DNA of 64,000 nucleotides, taken from positions 1 to 64,000 of the forward strand of contig BRXU01000076.1 of the NCBI GenBank assembly GCA_030267565.1, in the 5' to 3' direction. The notes under the pieces are model-generated. The model made no database searches and was not told where the DNA came from. It saw only the letters and a list, made by a program, of their open reading frames with translations. Numbering within the stretch: position 1 is the first letter of the stretch; each line of letters starts with the position of its first letter. Made by a program: the position numbers and the translations under genes. Shown in pieces: positions 1-11,904 of this stretch. The stretch comes from Pleodorina starrii (lineage: Eukaryota; Chlorophyta; Chlorophyceae; Chlamydomonadales; Volvocaceae).

Positions 1-1017
1 TCGCTAGCTGCCTGTGCCCTTTGCATTTTGAACACCCATGCCCGATGCGCCCTGCCCGCTCATACCTTAAACTCCAGCTTCCACGCGAAATGCTGTAGGT
101 ATGACGACATCACAATGATCGTTGTCGGCGGTAGCTGCGCCCTCGGGCAAGGTGTTTCACAAGCCGGCGACCATGCCGACAAAATTCAACCTGCGTGTAA
201 ACCCGCGCATTGGTATTAGAATTTGATTGCATGTGCTAACAGCTGTGAACAATGAATGCATTTCTTACCGGTAGATTGCTTTCATAAAGGCCCGCTGCGC
301 CCGCGCTAAATTGAACGGGGACTCACTCGTTCCTCAAACCGCAAGCCATATACATTCCCATGGTAGTATAATTATTAGTTGTTAATCGTGAAGTGTTTCC
401 TATTATAGAAGGTAGTGAAATGGCTGCGCCGGGTGTACCCGCTTCTAGTGACGTACACCCCGAAAAGTGAGACGCATCCATTCTTACTGTACACGTCTAT
501 CTAATTTTACTTACTGGCCAAATCAGAGTGTAATGAATTTAGCTGCTTACATTCTTACGCTATAAACCAGGAAACAGCCAAACGGTTTTGGTGTTTGTAA
601 ACACAGCAGCACGCGATCAACTTTGCCACATGTCGGCTTTCGCATGCTGGGGCTTCGGCGTCTCAGCTGCCTCAGACTTCCAGTCCCCCGTGAAGCGTTT
701 CGGACAGACGACCCCGCGAAGCGTTCCAGCAAGAAGGTTACGACCAAATTATATAAGGCACTAGTCCACCTGTACTTTCACTAAAAAATAAATTAATATA
801 CATGTATCAGCTTTTAACGAAATACATCTGGCTGTCATTTCCTGTCACCAGTCATCATTCCTAGACCTCTCCGTCGCTAGGCGACCTGCTGTCCGCGTAT
901 TCGCTGCATGGATGCGAGGACACGCCGCAAACAAGGTATGCAATATTTCCTTTTAACATCAAGTCATGTCATTTACCAGTATTTCCTGCGCTGACTCGGG
1001 TTAGTGTTCGCTAGCCA
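1..1017. other. 5' non-coding part of YR element, copy 1
   Basis: No convincing exon, RNA gene or terminal repeat is visible. The stretch is less GC-rich than the gene and is nearly identical to 57226-58242, with only scattered substitutions. It probably carries the promoter and 5' UTR of the recombinase gene, and an additional upstream exon cannot be excluded. Confidence 0.4.
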
Positions 1018-4000
1018 ATGGACCGACCTGACCACGCGTGTCATCCATTGGCCTGCGCACTGCAGAGCATTGATAAAATCGTCACTCGGTCTCAGAAGGG
1101 AGCTCCACTCCTTCGGGGCCTGCCTCCAACAACAAGACCGGAACCCTTGCGACGCCGAACGACCCAGCAGAAGGTGGGTAGACGGTACCGTGCGCGGTTT
1201 CGCCAAATCGTGGCGGATGCCCTTCTTGCGTTCTCACGTACCTTGAGGGAGGGGTTGGCAGCTGTCCGGTCTATCGTTCCTTATTATGAACCCCGTGCCC
1301 GCGCCCCAAACCGTGTGTCTGTTCCCACCCTGCAGGTTACCCGTTGGCAGGCCTGGAACGAGACGTTACTGCTGCCCGCCCCCTTCCCCTCCGGTGCATT
1401 AGTCCTTACTCTTGTCAAGGACGCCGCGGATCCACAGAGCCGGAACGCGCTGGTCCTACCTCAGATAGTGAGACGCCTGCAGGAAGTGCAGACCGCCATT
1501 TCCAGTCGGTCCCTGCACGACTGCCTCAAGCGTCTGCCACGCCTGCGGCAGTTCGTCGTTTCTGACCCCATCCTTCTGGGTCAGCTCAAGGACCTCGGCG
1601 CCCTTCACACGAAGGCGTCATCCGCCACGCTAGCCAGCTGTACGGCAGTCTGCCGTGCTTTGCGGCTCTACCACAGCAGCTTCAGTGATCTTGCCACGAG
1701 CATCTTGAGCCTACGTTTTCAACAGAAAACGTTATTGGCCCCCCCGGATAAGATGAGTGGCAAGCACTTCGAGGCAGCTGCGAGAGCAGAGTCCAGGCTG
1801 CCTCGTTCACTGCGGCGGCCGTACACTGTGGCGGAGCCCCCTGGCCTGGATGCTCCACTGCCGCCACCTGGGCAGAATCCTCCCAGGCCACCTTCGGTAC
1901 GGCAGGATCCACAGCCGCGTAGCCACATGGAGCCGGCCGTGCGCCCCCCCAACCCACCTCCCTCCCCGCCGCGTCCTTCACCTGGCCGCCTATCACCACC
2001 TCGTTTACCACCTCGTTCACTGCGGCGGCCATACAATGTCGCCGAGCCAGCAGCTGGCCTGTATGCTCCACTGCCGCCACCTGGGCAGAATCCTCCCAGG
2101 CCACCTTCGGTACGACAGGATCCGCAGCCACGTAGCCAAGTGGAGCCGGCCGTGCGCCCCCCCAACCCACGTCCCTCCCCGCGCCCTTCACCTGGCCTCC
2201 TATCACCACCGACCGGGACTTCTAGCTGGTACTACCCAACCCAGCAGGGGTTCGCCACCACATTCCCCGAGCAGACCTTGCCAGCGTTCATACTGTCCCC
2301 AAAGGCCAAGTTCGGCATCCTCGCGCTCATGAAGCCGTTGCCCAACAGCATGCCGTTCAAGGCACAGTTGGACAGCTTCAAGGTGTGGTGCCAGCAGCCC
2401 TTCAACTTTGGGGCCAGCGGTTCGTCTGGGGTGGTGGACTCGACCTATCGAGGGATCGAGAACACCGTGTCGAAGTTTATCGGCGTGGCGTATCTGATCG
2501 AGATGATCGAGATGCCCTTACTCTCCTTCCACCTATTCAGCAACCAGGCAAGTTGGTTGGAGGGGGGTGAGGCAGGGTGTTTGCTTGGTCAGGCATGGGG
2601 GTCAAGGTGGAGGGGGCACAGGGCGGGTGGCGGTCGGGATAGGCGTGCATTTGTTCAGGCATGAGGCGAGGAGGGGCGGGGGCGGGGGGGGGAGGGCGGG
2701 GGGGCCGGGGGGGGGGGGGGGAGGGCGGGGGGCGGGGGGGGGGTGGGGGGGGGGGGCGGGGGGGGCGGGGGGGGGGGGCGGGGGGGGCGGGGGGCGCGGG
2801 GGGCGGGCGGGGCTTGCAGAGCTTTCGGGCACTACTTGGTCATTGGGTTTTCCTCATCATTCCTGGTCCATGCCCATGATCCCTCAGGCCCTGGTGGCAC
2901 GGTACCTTGGCCTGATGCGGCACCGATGTGATACCAATCACATGCTTGCCGAGGTCACCCGGCTAATTAAAGTCGTCAAGTACCTACAGGACTCCGCTTC
3001 TGCTGCCAACAGCGACGCTTCCCAGGTAGGGGGGCGAGGGGAGGATCAGGGAAGGGTTTGGGGCTGTGCGGGAGGGGGGAGGGAGGTGAAGGGAGGGGCG
3101 GGTTGGGGTGGAAGAAGATGCCGGGGAGGGAAGAGGGGTAGGGGAGGAGCAGGGAGGGGTATGGGGCTGTGGGCGGGAGGGGGGAGGGAGGTGAAGGGAG
3201 GGGCGGGTTGGGGTGGAAGAAGATGCCGGGGAGGGAAGAGGGGGAGGCGCGGAGACGGGGGGGATTTGGGGCTGGGCGGGAGGGGGAAGGGAAGTGAAGG
3301 GAGGGGCGGGGTGGGGTGGAAGAAGATGCCGGGGAGGGAAGAAGGGGAGGTGCGGAGCAGGGAGGGGTATGGGGCTGTGGGCGGGAGGGGGGAGGGAAGT
3401 GAAGGGAGGGGCGGGGCGGGGAGGTTACCCAGGGTGGGCTAGGAAGGGGGGGACCTGGGTAGGCCTTGTGATGGACCCCGAACTCGGTGTGGTGTTCTCG
3501 ATGCATCTCATACCCGACTCGCTCTTGCCTGCTCACAGGCGAACGTCAGGCACTGCGACGATATGATTGCCTGGCTTCTCCGAATCCAGAAGCAGCTACG
3601 GCGGCATCCAACACTCAAGGCGCCGCCCCCACGAGCAGCACCCCCGCCGCCACCGGACAGTGACGACGACATGGCGCAGGCTGCACCAGCCTCCCCAATT
3701 GGAACCGCCGCGCCAACGGGGCCACCGTCCAGAATGCAGCCGCCAGCAAGAGCGGCGCCAGACGCAGCAGCTGCAGCAGCAGAGGCAGCAGCCGCAGGCG
3801 TGACAGCACAAGGTCGGGAGACGTTGGAGCCGATGGTACCAGTGGACGGCGAGGAGGATATGCCGGCAGAGCTACCCAGTAAGAGCACACTTCTCGCGTT
3901 TTCAACCGATCTGCTGCAGCGTGCGGAGGAGAGGATACAGCGGGACCTGAGCATCGGTGACGTTGTGGGGTATGATACAGCACGACTTGCCGGCGACGCC

Positions 4001-6631
4001 CTTCTTGTGGCCTTCTTGTCGGGCCTATACATTCCGCCCCTTCGCCTTGGGGTGATCCGCACCCTTACTGTCCCCGGGGAGCCCTGCTGCCTTTCTCGGC
4101 AGTGTGTGCGCACTGGCTGCCGTGGCAACAGCCTGAGGCTTACATCCCACCGACAGCCGACACCTTCATCGGCGCAGCAGGCCGGGGCTGTACAAAGCAT
4201 TACGGTAGAGCTTTTTCACCACAAGACGGAGCGGTACACACCAACGGCAACGGTCTTCACCTTGCCCCGCTCCCTTGCGGCGGCAACAAAGAACTATTTG
4301 GAACACGCACGGCCTGTCTTGCTCAACTACTCAACTGCTGAAGAGCAGCCTCCGACGCTGTTCGTATCACCAAACGGCTTTCCGTACGACGAGAACTCTA
4401 TCACCGTGGGCAACTCGTGGACCCGCATTCAGAGGCTGTACAGGGCACCCTGGACGCCCTTTCCAGCTCGCGTATTTCGCCACATCCACAGCACATCGGC
4501 GTGGGGTGATGTGGTTCGCGAGGTTGCGGCAATGCAGGGCCCCCTGGCCGGTGATGCCCGAATCATGGGCAACTCCATCCGCACGTGGGAGACCCACTAC
4601 ATTCGGGACCGTGAGACCATGCTGGGCCAGGCAGCCATTTCACGGCTCGCATCCTGGAGGCGCCAGCAGCGGCAGCAGCAAACGGACACACCTCCGTCAG
4701 AGCCGCCCGTCACTGCTCAGAACATGGCAGCACGGCGTGATCAGTCCGAGCAGCTGTCAGAGGACGAGGCGCCTTCACAGCCGCCGGCACCACGCGTTGC
4801 GGCAGCCAGGGCGGCTGCAGCCGCGGCGGAGGTAGGGGCCCCGGCGTCAGAGGACGTGGTGACGGAGGGGGCGACGGCAGGGGTGGCGGCCGCTGAGGAG
4901 GCAGCCGCTACTGTGGCGGCGCCGCCGCCGTCATCACCGCCGCCACCACCTCCGCCGCCAGCAAATGAGGAGCACCCACAGCCGCCGCCGCCACGGCCGC
5001 CGCCGCCGCCGCCGCCACCTCAACCCCCGGCACATAACATGCTGGCGGAAGAGGCAGGTCCGTCCGCGGGATCGGTTGAGCAGGAAGGGGGGCGTGTATT
5101 CGCGCTGCGGCCACCTATGCAGCGGCAGGGGGAGGGCAATTGGAGGGCAAGAGCCGATGGGCGGGACGGTTGGACGCCGCCGTCGGAGGTGCCGCCAGCC
5201 CGGCGGCACGGGTTCCCTGCATCGGCGCGGGGCATGGGGGCTTTAGAGACGCCACGTGTGCTGGCGGAAGAGGCAGGTCCGTCCGCGGGATCGGTTGAGC
5301 AGGAAGGGGGCCGTGTATTCGCGCTGCGGCCACCTATGCAGCGGCAGGGGGAGAGCAATGGGAGGGCAAGAGCCGATGGGCGGGACGGTTGGATGCCGCC
5401 GTCGGAGGTGCCGCCAGCCCGGCGGCGCGGGTTCCCTGCATCGGCGCGGGGCATGGGGGCTTTAGAGACGCCACGTGTGCTGGCGGAAGAGGCAGGTCCG
5501 TCCGCGGGATCGGTTGAGCAGGAAGGGGGCCGTGTATTCGCGCTGCGGCCACCTATGCAGCGGCAGGGGGAGAGCAATGGGAGGGCAAGAGCCGATGGGC
5601 GGGACGGTTGGATGCCGCCGTCGGAGGTGCCGCCAGCCCGGCGGCGCGGGTTCCCTGCATCGGCGCGGGGCATGGGGGCTTTAGAGACGCCACGTGTGCT
5701 GGCGGAAGAGGCAGGTCCGTCCGCGGGATCGGTTGAGCAGGAAGGGGGCCGTGTATTCGCGCTGCGGCCACCTATGCAGCGGCAGGGGGAGGGCAATGGG
5801 AGGGCAAGAGCCGATGGGCGGGACGGTTGGATGCCGCCGTCGGAGGTGCCGCCAGCCCGGCGGCGCGGGTTCCCTGCATCGGCGCGGGGCATGGGGGCTT
5901 TAGAGACGCCACGTGTGGAGTACGGCCGGGTCGCGGTTGGTAGGCACCGAGATGGTGACACCAAAGCTGGCACCTACGCTGGCTTCCCCACCACCTTCAG
6001 CCGGGCTGATTCCATCGCCGCCGCCACACCACGCATCACGACACCCGCCAACGTGACACCCGCCAATGTGGACGCCCCTGTGCGCTTTTCCAACGCCGGC
6101 GGGCGCAGCACTGTTCGCACCCCCGCGGCCACCAAACCCTGGGTGGGATCGCCAGTGTTTGCATCCGGCAGCAGGCGGTACCAGCCGGCGGCGGAAGCAG
6201 GCGGACAGGCTGGGATGGGTGTAGATGGATCCGGTTTCCCGTGGGCGAAGCGCCGACGGTTGTGCCCCTTTGTGGATGATGAAGCTGAGGTAGCCCGGGG
6301 CCCAGACTGGGAGGAAGACGTGTCAGAGTCGGAGGGCGGTGAAGGGGATTCCCAGTTCCAAGGAGGGAGCATGGAAGGGAGGCAGGCATTTGATTCTGAA
6401 GATGGGGGCAGCAGGCGGTTCCAGGCGTCTGGATGGTTGACGGCAGGGCCCAATGGAAGGATGGGCGGCGAAGAGGAGTCGGATTACAGCAGTGAGGGAG
6501 CGGCCAGGCACGGAGGTGTGAGGCCTGCAGAATATCGGGGGGTTTCGGCACCTCACGAGGGGCCCTACCGTGGGCGCACATCGAATGAGGCCCCCACGGT
6601 CTATGACGAGGACGACATGTGGTTTGATTGA
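1018..6631 (+). CDS. YR-element protein with tyrosine recombinase domain, copy 1 (three exons)
   Basis: The spliced model has exons 1018-2547, 2888-3025 and 3539-6631, giving 1586 aa, with phase-0 joins throughout. Intron 1 uses a GC donor in the context CAG/GCAAGT and ends in CTCAG; intron 2 is GT-AG. A basic N-terminal region is followed by Pro-rich repeats (about residues 260-400). The recombinase domain spans about residues 690-925: Arg725 in the box I motif LYIPPLRLG, Lys785 in HHKTERY, Arg870 in FRHIHST, and the candidate nucleophile Tyr910 in TWETHYI. The usual second His positions look replaced (MGNS for a GH motif). The C-terminal part is Ala/Pro-rich, has four 73-aa repeats, and ends in an acidic tail finishing DEDDMWFD. 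Such enzymes cut and rejoin DNA through a phosphotyrosine. The upstream start is the first ATG of the open frame and is uncertain. A paralogue lies at 58243-63248. Confidence 0.65.
2660..2815. repeat. Poly-G tract in intron 1 of the YR gene
   Basis: Nearly pure guanine runs interrupted by single C, A or T fill the middle of intron 1. The strand should be prone to G-quadruplex formation. The matching stretch in copy 2 (59890-60073) has a different length and interruption pattern, so it evolves fast. Open frames across it on both strands are composition artefacts. Confidence 0.85.
3026..3538. repeat. G-rich minisatellite filling intron 2 of the YR gene
   Basis: The intron runs from GTAGGG to CTCACAG. 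It contains about four tandem units of roughly 80-100 bp built from GGGAGGGAGGTGAAGGGAGG and GGAAGAAGATGCCGGGGAGG. Copy 2 has the same units in a slightly different arrangement (intron 511 versus 513 bp). Confidence 0.8.
5042..5917 (+). repeat. Four in-frame 219-bp repeats in the YR gene
   Basis: Four tandem copies of a 219-bp unit start at 5042, 5261, 5480 and 5699 and encode a 73-aa module beginning LAEEAGPSAGSVEQEGG and ending GALETPRV. The last three units are almost identical to one another and differ from the first at a few positions. Copy 2 of the element has only one unit, so the array expanded (or contracted) after the two copies separated. The frame is kept throughout. Confidence 0.95.
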
Positions 6632-7034
6632 GGACGGAGGATCCCGTGCTGTGGCCGTGGCCGCCGCCATCTGATATGGGGGCGTGTGGTCCATACGCAC
6701 CGGGGCCCTGACCAGACCCAGACACATGGCAAGGAGGGCGGGCGCGCGGCAACGTCCGAATGCGGAGGTTTGCCAATACTGTACCAATAATGGAGATGCA
6801 CGATTTCCTGTCCCACCTTTCGAACCCAACCAATCACACAGCCGAAAAACACACAGCCACACACCCACCCTGGGGTCATGGGGCGCGAACCCCTTGGCGT
6901 CCGGCCGACACACAAATCCAACCAGGGATTCTGTCAGCAATAGGGCCCAGGGCCCCGCAGTTGTGATGGATCAGGTTTTCCTTTTCGGAACGGCCAGGGG
7001 GAGCGTGGGGAGAACCTCCTACCCACCCACACCC

Positions 7035-7069
<35 letters not shown>

Positions 7070-8400
7070 TGGGGTAATGGGGCGCTAACCCCTTGGCGTC
7101 CGGCCGACACAAAAATCCATTTAGGAACTCTGTCAGCAATTGGGCCCACAGTCCCACGCCTGAAATGCAATCGGGTTCCCATCCGGAACGGCCAGGGGGA
7201 GCGTGGGGGAGGACCTTCTACCCACCTACCCACACCCACACACCCACACACCTCCCTTCCCCCCCCTCCTTCGCTTCCGCCCCCGCCGACCAGCTGGCCC
7301 TCTTTCCCAGGGTATCAGGGTATCAGGTATCAGGGTATCAGGTATCCCGCGGGGATGGAATCCCCCGTAACTCACTCTCCCGCCTACCACCACCCACACA
7401 CCCACACCCACACCCACACCCACACACCTCCCTCCCTCCCCCTTCCCTCCTTCGCTCCCGCCCGCGGCGACCAGCTGGCCCTCTTTCCCACGCCTGTGAT
7501 GGATCTGGTTTCCCTTTCCGGCGGAGCAGGTTATCCCGCGGGGATGAAATTCCCCGTAACTCACCCTCCCGCCCACCACCACCCACACACACCCACACAC
7601 ACCCACACACCTCCCTCCCTCCCCCTTCCCTCCTTCGCTCCCGCCCGCGCCGACCAGCTGGCCCTCTTTCCCACGCCTGTGATGGATCTGGTTTCCCTTT
7701 CCGGCGGAGCAGGGTACCCGCGGGGATGGTATCCCCCGTAACTCACCCTCCCGCCTACCACCACCCACCCACACCCACACACCTCCCTCCCTCCCCCTTC
7801 CCTCCTTCGCTCCCGTCCGCGGCGACCAGCTGGCCCTCTTTCCCACGCCTGTGATGGATCTGGTTTCCCTTTCCGGCGGAGCAGGTTATCCCGCGGGAAT
7901 GCAATCCCCCGTAACTCACCCTCCCGCCCACCACGACCCACACACACACACCCACACCCACACCCACACACCTCCCTCCCTCCCCCTTCCCTCCTTCGCT
8001 CCCGCCCGCGGCGACCAGCTGGCCCTCTTTCCCACGCCTGTGATGGATTTGGTTTCCTTTTCCCCACCAGGCCCGCCCGGTGCGACCCTCCTTTCGGCCT
8101 CCCTCTCTCCCCATACCCTGCATCTGCACCCCATCCACCTTTCCCTCACCCAACCCGCGCCGCAATACATTTCCACCATGGAATTCGATCGTCAATATGG
8201 CCCACAGTCCCACGCCTGTGATGGATCGGGTTTCCCTTACCGTAGCGAGCAAACCGAGGGGAATCCGGAATCCGCACCGGCCCTCCCTCCCCACCCAAAC
8301 ACACACTCACACACACCTCCCTCGGGAGCCTCGCGCCCCGCGCAACACGTCTTTATTGCCTCGCTTGTCGTTTCATTGACAAGCTGCGGGTAAGGTATCA
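6632..8400. repeat. 3' tail of YR element: two nested minisatellites
   Basis: After the stop codon come two direct copies of a roughly 200-bp unit (about 6870 and 7073; shared core CCTTGGCGTCCGGCCGACAC and CTGTCAGCAAT). Then follow about four units of 175-186 bp, with repeats of CCTGTGATGGATCTGG at about 7493, 7676, 7851 and 8037. Each longer unit carries CA-rich and CCT-rich stretches and the palindromic core CCCGCGGGG. No coding sequence is convincing here. The element probably ends within or just after this array. Confidence 0.75.
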
Positions 8401-9425
8401 CAACGCCTCTCTCGCCGCTCTCGCTCGCAGCTCTCGCTCTCCCGTGTTTCTCCTCTCCGTACGGTGTCGTGCTCGCTGTATTCTGTTAGCTCAGCTCATC
8501 CGAAGTAAGACATAGAATACATTAATGGATTTTTACCGTTGCGACATTTACTACTGCTTTATCGAGCCAGTATAATAACCACGGTTACCTAGGCGAGCCA
8601 ACGATTCCGGCTCGTCAGCACTGGGCATCTGTTCGAGAGCTGTATGCTCTGCCGGATGCGAGTAGAGATATGCAGGTAAGGCGATATTGGTTTCGCAGCC
8701 AGAAAGGCGGCTTGCTATGGACCGTCGGCGCAACGGCGCAACGTAGATGCTGTTTTCACCACCGCTGAGGGTGGGCTCCTTGATGAGGTTGTTAATCAAT
8801 CAGTCAGTCATTTGCGCGTTGTGCTTACAATCTGTCGCCCGGTGCCGGGTCTTAACAACCACTTTTGAAGCGCCCTCACTGAATGCGAGTGCCAAGCTTG
8901 CCGCTTCCCCTTTTTACTGCTGAACAAGGCAGGCATGTACGCAATTGACTGATTAAGTATGCATTGAATCCGCAATGTGCCTGTCCTTCCTTGCAGGTAC
9001 TGTTCTCGGCGGAGACTACCGCGCCGCGCAACGGCACGGCGCGGCAACATTTTTGTTATCCGGAAAGGGCCACGTCGTGGCCCTATCTGCCAGGATTTCT
9101 GTAGCCATGGGGACGAGATATGCCATGATTGGTAGGTAAGCCGGCGCGCGCGCGCGCGCGTTCGCTAGCTGCTAGTACGGCGACAGGGCCTCCCGCGCGC
9201 GGACCCCGTACACCGAGTTTTAGGTCCAACTTTAAAAGTTGGCGCGCGATGTTTTCCGCAGTCATTCACCACGCACCAAGCAGAATTGATGAGCTGCAGC
9301 CGCTTGCCTTGAACGTTTGCGAATCATCCTATTAGTTCCGAGTGTGCTGCTGTCGCCTCTAGCTGTACCTAGCTACCTGGTGTTGCCGCGCGCACGCCGA
9401 GGAAGCCGCCGCAAGCGCAGAAAAA
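8401..9425. other. Intergenic region upstream of the methyltransferase-HNH gene
   Basis: No recognisable exon is seen. A minus-strand open frame of 82 codons at 8551-8799 has an ordinary amino-acid mix but resembles nothing I know. An alternating GC run at about 9146-9161 could adopt Z-DNA. The downstream half should hold the promoter and 5' UTR of the gene starting at 9426. Confidence 0.4.
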
Positions 9426-11863
9426 ATGCCCCCACTCCCAGCCATAGCGCAACCCAGCAATCAGAAGCCTTCCAAGGACACAACCGAAATGCACACCAAA
9501 ATGAACTCATTCGAGGTAACGCAGCCTACCCGCCCTTTTTGCCTACTCCCGCCATTTCACCTTTGCCTCCTGCCGATCTTAACGTTTGTAACGTTCCGCA
9601 CCCTTTTGTTCTTATGTTGCATTGCGCCTGCAGGAGATGACAGGCGGCACTGGAATCAAAGGTTTATACGGAACGCTCACGTGTCTATCTATTCAACTGT
9701 AAGTAACGCGCCGCACTATAACGATTGACCACAGCTCTTAAAATATAGGGCGACAATAGGCCCCGTTATTGCATGCAGCAGGTTGCCGGTTGGGGCGCGT
9801 TAGTTGGGCACCTTTCTGTCCCGCCAAGGCTTACTGTCCTGTGCCCCGTTCCCCAAGATCTCCGTGCGCGCCAACCTCTCTCCCCCCTCTCAATGCCTGC
9901 CCGCCGACCGCAAACCACCAACACTGACGAGTCTGTTTGTTTGATTGATTTGCAGGTGCTTGTACGCGATGGTGAGGAAGGCGGGACTGCGCCGCTCGTC
10001 GGTATTCGTGGACATCGGGTCCGGAATTAACAGGTTAGTTTCGCACCCCGTGTGTGTTTGTGTGTGTGTAGGTGTGAACGGGAGTGGGGGGGAACCGGGC
10101 GGCGGGGAGCCACATTCGATGCACAATTTCGCTACGTTGTTCTCACTGCACTGTTTGTTGCCTGAAACGGGAAGGTAGGGCGCTGTCGACCGGGGGCGAG
10201 GGGTTGCTAGGGACTGGCTGCGTTAGGGTTCACATGGTCCTCATCAGTCGCATGGCAGGCATGAATCCCCGCCCCGCCCTTCTTCCCCCTTCCCATCCCC
10301 TGCCTCCTTTCGCCCGTAATCTACACGCTAAGCTTCCCCCCCCCCCGACGCCCCCCGCCGCCCCCTGATGGCCCCTAATCTTTGTGCGCCCCTGATGTAT
10401 GTGCGTCCCGTGTTACAACAGGGTCCTGTTTCATGCCCTGCTGTACCCTGCGGTGGAGTGGGCGTTCGGGATCGAGTTCGACCCCGTCAAGGTGCTGAAG
10501 GCGGTTGCCGCCTTCGACTATTTGATGCAGAAGATGCCGGTCTTTAAGGCGGCCATGAAGAACAAGAGCGCCCCGCCGAAGGCGAATTGCGCCAGCATTT
10601 CGGAGGTGAGGTTTGGTTTGGAACGGGCTTGGTTTGGTTTGTTCTAGTGCACGGGGCCTATGTCGTATGTAGTGTGGTGTGGTGTGGTTTGGACCGGGCT
10701 TTATGAGGCACTGGGGCACATGTCGCGCGTGCGGCGTGTCATGAAGGATCCTGGCAGCCGTGATGGACCGCTTTCTCCGTGCCGGCCGCAGGTGGGAACG
10801 CTTTCGCCGGCGACTCACGCCTTCACCTTCTGGGTCGGCATGACCAAAGCGGCGAAGATGGCCATAGGGCGGCTCTGGAACAACTGCCCTTCCCTGAAGG
10901 TCAGTTCGCGTGTGGTAGTGTGAATGTGTATGTGTGTGTGTGGGTTCGTTTGCGTTCGTGGGGCGGGGGAGCGGTGAATGCCGGGGAGGGCACGGCTGGG
11001 GAGTGATTGGGGAGTGATTGTTTTGAGAGAGGGATCCAAGGGTGGCAGCCCCAGGGGGGCAGCGCCAGGGGGCCAGGGCATGGTGTGGTAACGAAGGGCT
11101 TTGGGGTCAAGGCACCCCGCCGTGGCACGGCACCCCGCCGTGGCCGCGCCGCCGTGGCCGCGCCGCCGCCGCCACCCCGCCACCGCCTCCGCCACCGCAT
11201 CCGCCGCCACCTCTGCCACCGCCGCCGCCACCACCACCGCAAACTCCGTCCCCAGCGCTTCCGCCTCCGTCCCCAGCGCCTCCGCCGCCGCCTCTGCCGC
11301 CACCATCTCGGCCACCGCCGCCACTGCTGCCTCCGCTGCCGCCACCGCCGCCGCCGCCGCCGCCGCTGCTGCCGCCACTGCTGCCGCCAACCCCGCCGCT
11401 TCCGCCAGCCCCACCTCCTCCGACCCTATTTCCGCGCGCCGCCGACAACCTTCTCCACACCGCCTCCGCCTCCACCTCCGCCGCCACCACCGCCACCGCC
11501 ACCGCCGCCGCTAGCCCCACCGCCGCTAGCCCGCCTCCGTCCCCAGCGCCTCCGCCGCCTCCGCTGCCGGCACCATCTCGGCCACTGCCGCCGCTGCCGC
11601 CGCTGCCGCCGCCGCCGCCGCTGCCGCCGCCGCCGCCGCCACCGCCGCCGCTGCTGCCGCCGCCCCCGCCGCTTCCGCCAGCCCCACCTCCTCCGACCCT
11701 ATTTCCGCGCGCCGCCGACAACCTTCTCCGCCTCCGCTGCCGCCTCCACCTCCGCCGCCACCACCGCCACCGCCACCGCCGCCGCTAGCCCCACCGCCGC
11801 TAGCCCGCCTCCGTCCCCAGCGCCTCCGCCGCCTCCGCTGCCGTCACCATCTCGGCCACCGCT

Positions 11864-11904
<41 letters not shown>

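Larger units (their letters stand above)
1..8400 (+). mobile_element. Tyrosine-recombinase (YR) mobile element, copy 1 (left end outside window)
   Basis: Positions 1 to about 7383 recur almost base for base at 57226-64000, with the same gene, introns and 3' minisatellites, so this is one repeated element. Its only long gene encodes a protein with YR catalytic motifs, and no reverse transcriptase is visible, which favours a Crypton-like or related YR DNA element over DIRS-type retroelements. Both copies keep the same two spliceosomal introns, implying DNA-level copying. Neither outer boundary can be placed: the match starts at the first base of the window and copy 2 is cut by the window end. 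The right limit near 8400 is a guess from where the minisatellites stop. A large segmental duplication is the alternative. Confidence 0.6.

Noticed and set aside
5020..5973. 317-codon minus-strand frame over the 219-bp repeats
   Set aside because: Antisense shadow of a biased, repeated coding sequence; the plus frame carries the continuous protein and recombinase domain.
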